DNA of 64,000 bases, from contig JAFWRQ010000003.1 of the NCBI GenBank assembly GCA_017519865.1, positions 96,393-160,392 of the forward strand, in the 5' to 3' direction. This DNA comes from Bacteroidales bacterium. Lineage in GTDB: Bacteria; Bacteroidota; Bacteroidia; Bacteroidales; UBA932. Positions 26,908 through 35,842 of this stretch are shown in pieces (within the stretch, counting starts at the first letter, position 1; each line of letters begins with the position of its first letter). The notes below the pieces were generated by a model. The model was not told where the DNA came from and did not search any database. It worked only from the letters and a program-made list of their open reading frames with translations. The position numbers and the translations under genes are program-made.

Positions 26908-27501
26908 ATGAAGAGATTATTCCTTGCATTCGTTGTCGCACTCTTTGCGTTCAGCGCTTCCGCACAGCAGATCGGTATCGTCGCCGGTATTACCGGCCCC
27001 AACAGCACCCTTAAGGACAGCAAGATCGGTGCATTCGACCAGTATCACGCAGGTTTCGTGGCCAACTTCCCCGTGATGGAAGGCTTCCGCCTCCAGCCTG
27101 AGCTAATCTACAAGGTCAAGGGAACGTCCGTCAGCCAGATAGGTTCCGGCAATGACAAATACGACATGACCGTCGGTTTCATCGAGTTCGGTCTCGAGGG
27201 ACAGATTGGCATCGGCCGCGAGTTCATGCGCATCTACGGCCTCGCAGAGCCCTTCATCGGATACAACCTCAAGGACCAGGGCTGGGACAAGGAGAAGGAT
27301 CCCATCGAGAACCTCTCCTGGGACAAGACCGAGTACGGCCTCGCAATCGGTGGCGGCATCGAACTCTTCCAGCACCTTCAGGCTTCCGTGAAGTATTTCT
27401 GGAACATGGGCTCCGTCAAGGGCGACTTCAACAAGATCGTCGACGAAGACAAGGTCCGCAACTTCAACGGTATCACCCTTTCGCTGGCATTCCTCTTCTA
27501 A
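26908..27501 (+). CDS. Outer-membrane beta-barrel protein, PF13568-like
   Basis: A 197-residue protein with a cleavable signal peptide (MKRLFLAFVVALFAFSASAQ). The mature part shows repeated amphipathic strands (FRLQPELIYKVKG, GFIEFGLEGQIGIG, GLAIGGGIELFQHLQASVKY) and ends with Phe (ITLSLAFLF), the pattern of small 8-stranded porin-like barrels common in Bacteroidota. Its function is unknown. It is the first gene of a closely spaced series that continues into the LOG-family gene 6 bases downstream. Confidence 0.85.
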   Translation: MKRLFLAFVVALFAFSASAQQIGIVAGITGPNSTLKDSKIGAFDQYHAGFVANFPVMEGFRLQPELIYKVKGTSVSQIGSGNDKYDMTVGFIEFGLEGQIGIGREFMRIYGLAEPFIGYNLKDQGWDKEKDPIENLSWDKTEYGLAIGGGIELFQHLQASVKYFWNMGSVKGDFNKIVDEDKVRNFNGITLSLAFLF

Positions 27502-27507
27502 GGAGCC

Positions 27508-28041
27508 ATGTCGGGCAGGAACGCGGTCGTTTTCTGTTCTGCGAGCTTCGACATTGACGAAAAGTACAACGACCTCGCCCGGGATGTCGTCCGCACCCTG
27601 CACGGGTGCGGCTACGGCATGGTGTCGGGCGGTACGGTCAAGGGTACCATGAAAGTCATAGCCGACGAGGCCCGCAGTCTGGGCATGGAGCACGTGGGCA
27701 TCATCCCGGTGTTCATGAAGGGTATGGAGTACAGCGATGCTTCCAGACTTGTCTGGACGGATACCATGTCCGAGCGTAAGGAAGCCATGAGGGCCGGGAC
27801 CTGCCTGGCCGTTGCGCTTCCCGGAGGCATCGGTACCTTGGACGAACTGATAGAGACCCTGACGCTGGCCAAGATCGGCCGGTATCCCGGCAAGATCGTC
27901 GCGTTCAATCTCGACGGCTTCTACGATCCTCTCAAGGCCCTTCTGGACCATTATGTGGCCACCGGAATGCTCGACGCCCGTTCCAGGGGTCTGGTATCTT
28001 TCCCCACGACGCTCGAAGAGTTCGCCGCCTGTATACAGTGA
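27508..28041 (+). CDS. LOG-family (TIGR00730-like) nucleotide phosphoribohydrolase
   Basis: A 177-residue cytosolic protein with a Rossmann-type fold: VVFCSASFDIDEKYNDLA at the N-terminus, the YGMVSGGTVKGTMK loop and the PGGIGTLDELIETLTLAKIG signature of LOG proteins (the PGGxGTxxE motif). Family members are often annotated as lysine decarboxylase, but characterised ones cleave cytokinin-type or simple nucleoside 5'-monophosphates to free base and ribose phosphate. The in-vivo substrate in this organism is unknown. It ends 1 base before the next gene, so translation is likely coupled. Confidence 0.9.
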   Translation: MSGRNAVVFCSASFDIDEKYNDLARDVVRTLHGCGYGMVSGGTVKGTMKVIADEARSLGMEHVGIIPVFMKGMEYSDASRLVWTDTMSERKEAMRAGTCLAVALPGGIGTLDELIETLTLAKIGRYPGKIVAFNLDGFYDPLKALLDHYVATGMLDARSRGLVSFPTTLEEFAACIQ

Positions 28042-28042
28042 C

Positions 28043-29023
28043 ATGGAAAGGAAAACCATTCTTGAGTTTCTCGGAGACGACTGGATCCGGACGGGGGACC
28101 TCATACGCTCCTCGCTCGACAGCGATATCGAACTCCTTAACTGGACGAACGGTTACATCCTGGAGCATGCCGGCAAGCAGCTCCGGCCCATGCTCTCGCT
28201 GCTCATGGCGCGCGCCTGCGGGACCGGGACGCTGACCGGCGACACAGTCCGCTATGCTGCGGCGGTGGAGTTGCTCCACAATGCTACGCTCCTGCACGAC
28301 GACGTCGCGGACGGGAGCAAGACGCGGCGCGGAGTACCTACTGTCGCATCCATCCTTGATCCGACACATTCGGTCCTGCTTGGCGACTACTGGCTGGTCA
28401 AGGCGGTGGGCCTCGTGCTGGATGCGGACGACAATGTCATGGAGGTCGTACGGCTTTTCGCCGATACCCTTACCCGCCTGGCCGAGGGGGAGATGTTCCA
28501 GTTGCAGAAAGCCTCGAGCGGTGACACTTCCGAGGAGGACTATCTCCGTATCATAGGGGATAAGACCGGCTCGCTCTTCGAGACAGCATGTCTTTCGGCT
28601 GCCATCTCCGTAGGGGCTTCCGCCGGGATCAGGCAGGTGGCCCGCGAGTATGCCAGGAATCTCGGCCTGGCTTTCCAGATCAAGGATGACATACTGGACT
28701 ATGACGGAGGAGACATTGGGAAGCCCGCAGGAGTGGATGTACGCGAGCGCAAGATCACGCTGCCACTCCTGGGCGCGTTGAGGAGGGCCGACGACGCTTT
28801 GCAGGCGGAGATCCGCGAGAAGGTCCGGCAGGTAGGTGAGCATCCCGGGTTTGCGGAGGATGTCATCGAGTTCGTCAGGGATTACGGCGGGACCGCCTAT
28901 GCGCAGGAGCGCCTCCTGGAGTTCTCGCAACATGCGAAGGATTCGCTTGCTCCGCTTCCGGACACTCCGGCAAAGGATTATCTGGTGGCGCTAGCCACTT
29001 TTACTGAAGAGAGAAAGAGATGA
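28043..29023 (+). CDS. Polyprenyl diphosphate synthase (all-trans)
   Basis: A 326-residue prenyltransferase. ATG 28043 (MERKTILEFLG) is used because the frame upstream lies inside the preceding gene. It has GKQLRPMLSLLMARACG, the first Asp-rich motif DDVAD (Asp86-Asp90) followed by GSKTRRG, and the second Asp-rich motif QIKDDILDYDGG. These bind the allylic substrate and IPP through magnesium. It elongates farnesyl or geranyl diphosphate to a long chain, probably for the menaquinone side chain; the exact chain length cannot be read. It overlaps holB by 4 bases (ATGA). Confidence 0.94.
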   Translation: MERKTILEFLGDDWIRTGDLIRSSLDSDIELLNWTNGYILEHAGKQLRPMLSLLMARACGTGTLTGDTVRYAAAVELLHNATLLHDDVADGSKTRRGVPTVASILDPTHSVLLGDYWLVKAVGLVLDADDNVMEVVRLFADTLTRLAEGEMFQLQKASSGDTSEEDYLRIIGDKTGSLFETACLSAAISVGASAGIRQVAREYARNLGLAFQIKDDILDYDGGDIGKPAGVDVRERKITLPLLGALRRADDALQAEIREKVRQVGEHPGFAEDVIEFVRDYGGTAYAQERLLEFSQHAKDSLAPLPDTPAKDYLVALATFTEERKR

Positions 29024-30105
29024 TTTTCGACGGGACAGCAGGGAATGCAGACGTGAAAAGGGCACTTGCCGGCATGGCCGGCAGCGGCCGGGTCCCGCAC
29101 GCCCTGATGTTCTACGAGAACGACGGCTGTGGGGCGCTGCTCCTTGCGCTCGGATTCCTTGAGTGCCTTATCGGTTCGCAGAAGGTCCACAAGCTGATCC
29201 ATCCCGACGTACATTTCATCTTTCCCGTTACGAAGGGCTCGAAAGTCTCCTCCGATAAACCCACTTCCGAGTCCTACCTGAAGTATTGGCGGGAACTGGT
29301 GGAAAGTAACCCTTATTTTCTTGAGAATGAACTGAATGAAGCTCTCGGTATCGAGGGCAAGTCCTCAGTGATAGCAATAAACGAGGCGAAGTTCATCATC
29401 GACAAGCTTTCGTTCCATTCCCTGGAGGGGGGCTGGCGGGCAATTGTCGTCTATCTGCCCGAAAAGATGAACAAGGATACTGCCAACCGCCTGCTGAAGA
29501 GCATAGAGGAACCTCCGGAGCAGTCGCTTTTCATCTTTGTGACCCATGCTCCTGAAAAGGTCCTGAGCACCATATCTTCCCGCTGCCAGGGCATCAGGGT
29601 ACTGCCCCTGTCCAAGGAGGAGGTGGCCGGCGTGCTCGAAGAGCGTTTCGGCCGGCCGGAGGCGGAGGCGCGGGCAGCCGCCGAGGTGGCAGGCGGCAGC
29701 GTTGGCCGCGCGCTCGCCTATCTCTCCGAGAGCGGCGAAGCCGGCGCCGAGGCTGCGCTTTTCGCTTCCCTGATGGACGCACTGCTGGCCAAGGACCTGA
29801 TGGCTGCGCAGGATGTCGGCGACCAGCTGGCGGCGCTGCCGTCGCGCGAGCGCGCCAAGGCCTTCTGCCGCTACGCCGCCGAAGGCCTGCGCAAGATATT
29901 CATGCTCCAGCAGGGGCTGGAGCAGATTGCGGGAACGGCGCCAGCGGAGGCCGAAGCCTTCGCCCGGTATGCCGCCCGCTGCCGCAAGAGCTTTTCACGT
30001 AAGGCGCTTCCGCTGCTGGACAATGCCTTGATGCTGATCGAACGGAACATCAATCTTAAAATCCTGTTCTGCGACCTGGTCGACAGACTTTATATACTGA
30101 TTTGA
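29020..30105 (+). CDS. holB: DNA polymerase III subunit delta' (HolB-like)
   Basis: A 361-residue clamp-loader subunit. The AAA+ core is partly degenerate: the P-loop region reads HALMFYENDGCGALLLALGF rather than a true Walker A, normal for delta'. NRLLKSIEEPPEQSLFIFVT and the SRCQG motif (sensor 1/arginine-finger SRC) identify the clamp-loader family. The C-terminal helical collar domain is present. Together with delta and the tau/gamma subunits it opens the beta clamp. Its start overlaps the preceding stop, and ricT follows after a single base, so all are co-transcribed. Confidence 0.92.
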   Translation: MIFDGTAGNADVKRALAGMAGSGRVPHALMFYENDGCGALLLALGFLECLIGSQKVHKLIHPDVHFIFPVTKGSKVSSDKPTSESYLKYWRELVESNPYFLENELNEALGIEGKSSVIAINEAKFIIDKLSFHSLEGGWRAIVVYLPEKMNKDTANRLLKSIEEPPEQSLFIFVTHAPEKVLSTISSRCQGIRVLPLSKEEVAGVLEERFGRPEAEARAAAEVAGGSVGRALAYLSESGEAGAEAALFASLMDALLAKDLMAAQDVGDQLAALPSRERAKAFCRYAAEGLRKIFMLQQGLEQIAGTAPAEAEAFARYAARCRKSFSRKALPLLDNALMLIERNINLKILFCDLVDRLYILI

Positions 30106-30106
30106 A

Positions 30107-31324
30107 ATGGATACCAATACCACTAACGAAGCGCTGTATTTCGACTGCAACCGCGGCTGCACCACGTCTTCCGATTCGGATACCGGTGAGTTGTCGGTGA
30201 ACTACCGGCAGGGATGCTGCAAGCTGAAGGACTACAACTGGCTTGGGGGAGTCTCCCAGTCCGAATACAACGGCTATTTCGAGGTGCGCTTCAAGAATAC
30301 GCGCAAAGGCATCTATGTCAATGCCTCCGGACAGAACGTCAAGATTGGGGACATGGTGATAGTCGAGGCGGCCAATGGCCACGACCTGGGCATTGTTACC
30401 CTGGAAGGTCCTGTCGTGGGAAGGCAGATGAAGTGCAAGGGCATCAATCCCGAGACGACCGAGTTCAAGAAAATCTACCGCAAGGCCCGGCAGTCCGACA
30501 TCGTGAAATGGCAGGAAGCCATTGCACGTGAGGAAGATACGATGATAAAGGCCCGCCGCATCGCGGCCGAGATGGGCCTGGAGATGAAGATTGGCGACGT
30601 GGAGTTCCAAGGGGATGGGACCAAGGCTATTTTCTACTATATAGCCGATGGGCGCGTCGACTTCCGTCAGCTCATCAAGGTCTTTGCGGAGGAGTTCCGC
30701 ATCCGCATCGAGATGAAGCAGATCGGCGCGCGGCAGGAGGCCGGCCTCATCGGAGGCCTGGGCGTCTGCGGCCGCGAGCTCTGCTGCGCCAACTATATCA
30801 CCAATTTCCAGTCCATCACCACTTCCGCGGCGCGCTGCCAGGACCTTTCGCTCAATCCCCAGAAGCTCGCGGGACAGTGCGGCAAACTCAAGTGCTGCCT
30901 TAACTATGAGGTGGCCACCTATCTCGACGCCCAGTCCCGCATCCCTCGCGTGACCGAGCCTCTGGAATTCGAGGACGGCCTCGCCTGGCTGGTGAAGACA
31001 GACATACTCAAGGAGATAATGTATTTCTCCTACGAGAAGGGCTCCCTGGCGAATGTCTATGCCCTGGATGCCTACGAGGTGCAGGAGATTATCAAAATGA
31101 ACCGCAACGGCATCAAGCCCGAGTCCCTCAAGACCGAGCCGGAGCCGTATATGCCCGAGTTCATCACCGCCGTCGGAGACGACAGTATAACCCGCTTCGA
31201 CAATCCGGAGCGCAAGCGCTCCAAGTCCCGCCGCCGCGGCGGACAGAAGAAAGGCGGCGGCGATCGCCGTGGCCGCGGCCATCGCGGACCGGACAACCGT
31301 AAACCTTCTGAAGGCGGAAAGTAG
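30107..31324 (+). CDS. ricT: PSP1-domain protein, RicT-like
   Basis: A 405-residue cytosolic protein with the PSP1 domain: CKLKDYNWLG, GDMVIVEAANGHDLGIVTL and EFRIRIEMKQIGARQEAGLI. A Cys-rich centre (GVCGRELCCANYI, then GQCGKLKCCLNYE) would ligate an iron-sulfur cluster, as proposed for RicT/YaaT. In Bacillus this protein is part of a complex affecting RNase Y; the Bacteroidota function is unknown. The C-terminal about 40 residues are a strongly basic Arg/Gly/Lys tail that may bind RNA. The adjacent gldH, 3 bases downstream, is a conserved Bacteroidota pairing. Confidence 0.93.
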   Translation: MDTNTTNEALYFDCNRGCTTSSDSDTGELSVNYRQGCCKLKDYNWLGGVSQSEYNGYFEVRFKNTRKGIYVNASGQNVKIGDMVIVEAANGHDLGIVTLEGPVVGRQMKCKGINPETTEFKKIYRKARQSDIVKWQEAIAREEDTMIKARRIAAEMGLEMKIGDVEFQGDGTKAIFYYIADGRVDFRQLIKVFAEEFRIRIEMKQIGARQEAGLIGGLGVCGRELCCANYITNFQSITTSAARCQDLSLNPQKLAGQCGKLKCCLNYEVATYLDAQSRIPRVTEPLEFEDGLAWLVKTDILKEIMYFSYEKGSLANVYALDAYEVQEIIKMNRNGIKPESLKTEPEPYMPEFITAVGDDSITRFDNPERKRSKSRRRGGQKKGGGDRRGRGHRGPDNRKPSEGGK

Positions 31325-31327
31325 TGT

Positions 31328-31810
31328 ATGGGCAGGTTCTCCAAAGCATGGACTTTTGTGCTCGCGGTCCTAGTGGCCGCGGCCTGGTCGTGTGTCCGTC
31401 CCGACTCCGTCGAGTTATATGTCGGGGAGGAGGACAGGGAGACGAATGGCCTGTACCGCTATTCCATAGATATGTCCGACACGCTTGCGACCTATGACAT
31501 CATCCTTTATTCGCGCATCGACGCGGGAAGGCAGAAGATGGTGGCAGCCAGGGATTTCCCGCTTACAATCACTTGGACAGCCCCTTCGGGACAGCGCTTC
31601 AGGGAGACCGTCTATTTCGGGATCCACGATGGGTCAAAGGGATCGGACTTCTATTCCAATCAGTACCGGAAACCGTACCGCACGGGCCTGGTTCCCGTGG
31701 AAGCGGGTATTTGGGACATGGCCGTGCAGGTAAACTCCGGAAACGACGTTCCGGGTTTCCGCGGCCTGGGTGTCATCTGCAAGAAAAACACTTCGGATGG
31801 GACACGGTAA
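31328..31810 (+). CDS. gldH: Gliding-motility-type lipoprotein GldH
   Basis: A 160-residue lipoprotein; lipobox AAWSC (Cys22). DMSDTLATYDIILYSRID and the C-terminal MAVQVNSGNDVPGFRGLGV resemble GldH, a lipoprotein needed for gliding in Flavobacterium but widespread in non-gliding Bacteroidota, where its role is unclear. It is typically found after the ricT gene, as here, and no other gliding genes are in the window. Its 3' end overlaps the trmB start by 14 bases. Confidence 0.85.
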   Translation: MGRFSKAWTFVLAVLVAAAWSCVRPDSVELYVGEEDRETNGLYRYSIDMSDTLATYDIILYSRIDAGRQKMVAARDFPLTITWTAPSGQRFRETVYFGIHDGSKGSDFYSNQYRKPYRTGLVPVEAGIWDMAVQVNSGNDVPGFRGLGVICKKNTSDGTR

Positions 31811-32648
31811 ACTCAGGAAATTCGCAGAGAACGAGACGTTCAAGTGCCTTCTGCAGCCGTCGGCTGCAGAGGTGCTGGCCGACGGGTTCTTCAATCTCAG
31901 GGACCACGAGGTAAAGGGGCATTGGAACGAGCGGATGTTCGATGCACCGCGCCCCATAGTGCTGGAACTCGGCTGTGGGAAAGGGGAGTACACGATAGAC
32001 CTTGCCGAGCGCAATCCATCGTGCAATTACATCGGGGTGGACATCAAGGGCGCCCGTTTGTGGAAAGGCGCCAAATATGCCACCGAACGCCATTTGGGCA
32101 ATGTCGCTTTCCTCCGTACGAGGATAGAGTTCATCACTGCATACTTCGCTCCCAGAGAGGTTTCGGAGATCTGGCTGACTTTCTCGGACCCCCAGTTCCG
32201 CAGCGAGAACAGCAGGCTTACGTCGCCGCTTTTCCTCGAGCGGTACCGCTCCTTCCTGAAGCCCGGCGGCATAGTCCATCTCAAGACGGACAGTATGTTC
32301 CTTCATCAGTACTCGCGCGCCGTGGCGGCGTGCAACGGCCTGCGGGTCCTCGGCTGTACCGAGGACCTCTACGCCACGCCCCCCGAGGCGCTTGCTCCGT
32401 CTCTTTCCATCCCTTCCGAGACCGTCGGGGCACTGTATGAGGTTCAGACCTTCTACGAGAAGATGTTCCTGGAGCAGGGTTACAGGATCACTTATCTGTC
32501 GTTCATAATTGACCACGACGGCCCCTACGCGCACCCCACCGACTTCGACGAGGACTACTGGCGTTCAGTCGAAGGCCCCCGCCTCCTCTTCGGCCACGAC
32601 TCCGCCGAAACCCGCCGCCAGAAACTCCACGACACCGACACCATTTGA
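31797..32648 (+). CDS. trmB: tRNA (guanine-N7)-methyltransferase
   Basis: A 283-residue enzyme that makes m7G at tRNA position 46. ATG 31797 (MGHGKLRKFAENETFKCL) matches the family's start, and the GTG at 31770 is less likely. It has the SAM-binding motif VLELGCGKGEYTIDLAERN, YIGVDIKGARLWKGA, and the catalytic segment EIWLTFSDPQFRSENSRLTS, here with FSDPQ in place of the usual FPDPW. The FSDPQ form recurs in Bacteroidota. The C-terminus extends beyond the catalytic core. It is the last gene of the run and ends at the start of a polypyrimidine tract. Confidence 0.93.
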   Translation: MGHGKLRKFAENETFKCLLQPSAAEVLADGFFNLRDHEVKGHWNERMFDAPRPIVLELGCGKGEYTIDLAERNPSCNYIGVDIKGARLWKGAKYATERHLGNVAFLRTRIEFITAYFAPREVSEIWLTFSDPQFRSENSRLTSPLFLERYRSFLKPGGIVHLKTDSMFLHQYSRAVAACNGLRVLGCTEDLYATPPEALAPSLSIPSETVGALYEVQTFYEKMFLEQGYRITYLSFIIDHDGPYAHPTDFDEDYWRSVEGPRLLFGHDSAETRRQKLHDTDTI

Positions 32649-32912
32649 TTGATTTCCCAGCCTCATCTCGTCCCTCTCCTCCGCGCCAAGCTTTTTCCCC
32701 ACTTTCCTTTTCTCCCTTCCGCCCTATCTTTCATCTATCCCTCATGATATCTTTCTACGTCTCCACCCCTCCCTCTCTGCTCCTATCTCTCCTCCCTTCC
32801 TTCCTCCTCTCTCTCTCCCTCTCCACGCCAAGCCCTTTCTCTCTCCCTTTTTCTCCGTTTCTTTTCCCTCTCTTCTCCGCCTCCGTCCCTCTGTTTCTTA
32901 CGCCGTTTTTTT
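32649..32912 (+). repeat. Polypyrimidine tract after trmB
   Basis: About 260 bases whose plus strand is almost entirely C and T, with few purines, ending in a T7 run (32906-32912). CGCCAAG occurs at 32684 and 32826, each followed by similar CT-rich stretches, hinting at a diverged duplication of about 142 bases. An open frame across it (32645-32914) encodes only low-complexity Ser/Pro/Leu/Phe sequence and is not accepted as a gene. It may act as a Rho-type or triplex-forming termination zone between convergent genes. Confidence 0.75.
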
Positions 32913-33091
32913 GAGAGTTTAATGATTCCCGGCAAATCGTCGCGAACGGGGATGTTGTTCTGATGGCCCTGTAGGCTGGATTGGTGTTCTAGTCCTAAGG
33001 AAAATCGTTGGGTCTCGAACAGGACATTGCCCTACATGTGCCCCGGAGGCATACGTTTGTTCTCAACGTTTTGTCGGGAGGGAAGAGTGGG
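32913..33091. other. Intergenic sequence with no recognised gene
   Basis: About 180 bases of ordinary composition between the polypyrimidine tract and the 3' end of miaA. I see no tRNA, hairpin terminator or plausible gene. Open frames here belong to antisense readings of miaA. Confidence 0.5.
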
Positions 33092-33874
33092 TCAGACCTC
33101 GGTCCAGTGGATGACGATGCCGTCACGTTCCATGCCACGGAACCAGGTCATCTGGCGTTTGGCGAACTGGTGGATGGCGTTGCCCAGAAGGGTTCGCATT
33201 TCTTCGTAGGAGAGGATGCCGAGGACGTGTTGGGTGACGAATTTGTACTCAAGACCGTAGTAGATCAGGGTTTCGGCGGGGACGCCGGCGTCGAGAAGGC
33301 CGCGGACTTCGTCCACGAGGCCTTCCGCCAGGCGGGCGTCGAGGCGCGCGTCGATGCGCGCGTTCCGCGTCTCGCGGTCGACCAATGTGCCGATATAGAA
33401 AGTGTTGTGGGGAAAGAGCGATGGGTCGACTGTCGGATAGCGTTTGTCGAAATCGTAACCGCAGGTGGCGGCCTCGATGTAGAGGCCGGTGCCGCCGCAT
33501 AGCAGGGGCACCCGGCCGCGGCCGCGGATGTCCTGGTAGGCCTTCACGAAGTCTTTCTGGTATTCGTAGACGTTATACCTTGCTCCTGCGGGCTGGATAT
33601 CTATGAGGTGGTAGGGGACGTCGCCGTATTCTGACAGGTCCTTCCCGGTGCCGATGTCCATCCCTCGGTAGACCTGGCGGGAGTCGGCCGAGATGATCTC
33701 GGCGCCGAGCCGACGGGCAAGCGACACCGCGTAGCGGGTCTTGCCCGAGGCCGTCGGCCCGAGTACGCAGACGAGGTCGACGCTGCCCTCGCGCAGCGCT
33801 GCGGCCAGCGCATCGACGTCGATCGTCTCGGGAGCCGGAAGCTCCACTATCATCGGTATCCTTTTCTTGGGCAT
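33092..33874 (-). CDS. miaA: tRNA dimethylallyltransferase, short form
   Basis: A 260-residue enzyme that adds a dimethylallyl group to A37 of tRNAs reading UNN codons. The start is set at ATG 33874 (MPKKRIPMIVE), because upstream codons lie inside smpB. The P-loop is VLGPTASGKTRYA; EIISADSRQVYRGMDIGTGK and VPLLCGGTGLYIEA are family signatures, and HQFAKRQMTWFRGM is the C-terminal RQ-TWFR motif. At 260 residues it is shorter than typical MiaA (about 300), apparently through a reduced helical insertion domain. It lies 4 bases after smpB, third in the metK operon. Confidence 0.93.
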   Translation of the reverse strand: MPKKRIPMIVELPAPETIDVDALAAALREGSVDLVCVLGPTASGKTRYAVSLARRLGAEIISADSRQVYRGMDIGTGKDLSEYGDVPYHLIDIQPAGARYNVYEYQKDFVKAYQDIRGRGRVPLLCGGTGLYIEAATCGYDFDKRYPTVDPSLFPHNTFYIGTLVDRETRNARIDARLDARLAEGLVDEVRGLLDAGVPAETLIYYGLEYKFVTQHVLGILSYEEMRTLLGNAIHQFAKRQMTWFRGMERDGIVIHWTEV

Positions 33875-33878
33875 ATGA

Positions 33879-34328
33879 TTATCCGCGGTCCATTTCGCGG
33901 CGAATGTCTTTCTCCTTGATGGTCTGTCGTTTATCGAACTCTTTCTTACCCTTTGCCAGGGCGATGCGGAGCTTGGCGTAACCGTTCTCCGCAATATACG
34001 CCCGGACGGCGACAATTGTCAGTCCTTTCTGCTTGACAGCCTGCTGGAGGTGCCGCAACTCGCGCTTGGTGAGCAGGAGTTTACGGTCACGGGCGGGCTC
34101 GTGGCCGTTCCATGAGCCCCAGAAATAGGTGGAGATATTCATTCCCTTGACGTAGAGCTCCCCGTTGACGAAGTAGCAGAAAGCGTCGGCGAGGGAGGCC
34201 TTGCCGAGGCGCAGCGATTTGATCTCGGTGCCCACGAGGACGATGCCTGCGTCGTACGTCTCGAGAAACTCGTAGTCGTACGACGCGCGGCGGTTCGTAA
34301 TCTGTATCTTGCTCTTGGCTTTAGGCAT
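33879..34328 (-). CDS. smpB: SsrA-binding protein SmpB
   Basis: A 149-residue RNA-binding protein that delivers tmRNA to stalled ribosomes (trans-translation). The features are standard: [59 protein letters not shown] and the basic C-terminal tail [20 protein letters not shown], which inserts into the decoding centre. It lies 6 bases after metK and 4 before miaA, so expression should share the SAM-responsive leader. No tmRNA gene is seen in the window. Confidence 0.98.
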   Translation of the reverse strand: MPKAKSKIQITNRRASYDYEFLETYDAGIVLVGTEIKSLRLGKASLADAFCYFVNGELYVKGMNISTYFWGSWNGHEPARDRKLLLTKRELRHLQQAVKQKGLTIVAVRAYIAENGYAKLRIALAKGKKEFDKRQTIKEKDIRREMDRG

Positions 34329-34334
34329 GGCTGG

Positions 34335-35615
<1,281 letters not shown>

Positions 35616-35619
35616 AAAC

Positions 35620-35650
35620 AAAAAACTCCAACGTAAAACAATACGCGGAG
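35620..35650 (-). terminator. Leader terminator of metK
   Basis: On the minus strand, CTCCGCGTA pairs with TACGTTGGAG (4 bp, a G-U pair, one bulged U, then 4 bp) around a 6-base loop, followed by T6. The T run ends 4 bases before the metK ATG, so this is a textbook attenuator position. Its 5' arm is also complementary to the aptamer strand at 35714-35721. Confidence 0.8.
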
Positions 35651-35672
35651 AGTCACTAAACGAAGCTATTAT

Positions 35673-35722
35673 GGAATTTTAGCATTTTTTAGTGTGGTTG
35701 CAAGCAATCAAATCTCTCCACA
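35673..35722 (-). ncRNA. Candidate SAM-II riboswitch (metK leader)
   Basis: The minus-strand RNA contains UGUGG (35722-35718) pairing with CCACA (35697-35693) as P1. Between them are GAUUUG (35714-35709) and UUGCAA (35703-35698), and after P1 the run AAAAAAUGCUAAAA (to 35677). This order (stem, GAUUU loop, UUGCAA, closing stem strand, AAAU able to pair with AUUU as a pseudoknot, GCUAAA) is that of the SAM-II (metA) aptamer. The promoter box lies just 5' at 35733-35740, and the gene controlled makes SAM. Identified by eye; a covariance-model search would settle it. Confidence 0.8.
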
Positions 35723-35732
35723 ATTCGGTTTG

Positions 35733-35740
35733 CAAAGATA
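35733..35740 (-). promoter_or_regulatory. -7 promoter box for the metK operon
   Basis: Minus-strand TATCTTTG, placed so that transcription would begin within a few bases of the SAM-II aptamer's first stem strand. Confidence 0.8.
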
Positions 35741-35789
35741 CGGCAAAAAAATAGATATGCAAAACATCAGTGAATTCGAAAAAAACGTG

Positions 35790-35797
35790 TAAATTTG
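35790..35797 (+). promoter_or_regulatory. -7 promoter box for the Oar-like receptor operon
   Basis: TAAATTTG matches TAnnTTTG, 45 bases before the receptor ATG (35843) and divergent from the metK promoter. Confidence 0.55.
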
Positions 35798-35842
35798 TAC
35801 TTTGTTTTAAGAGTGAAATTTTAATTATCTCATAAATCAGTT

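Noticed and set aside
32645-32914. 89-codon plus-strand ORF after trmB
   Set aside because: The frame is just the polypyrimidine tract read as Ser, Pro, Leu and Phe; it has no promoter or start context.
32913-33091. tRNA gene in the gap before miaA
   Set aside because: I could not find a cloverleaf with a T-loop GTTCRANNC and matching acceptor stem on either strand.
33008-33502. Plus-strand open frame of 164 codons near miaA
   Set aside because: Most of it is antisense to miaA, which has clear motifs; no family features were found.
35798-35806. TACTTTG as the main receptor promoter
   Set aside because: The spacing between TA and TTTG is one base short of the TAnnTTTG consensus; TAAATTTG at 35790-35797 fits better.
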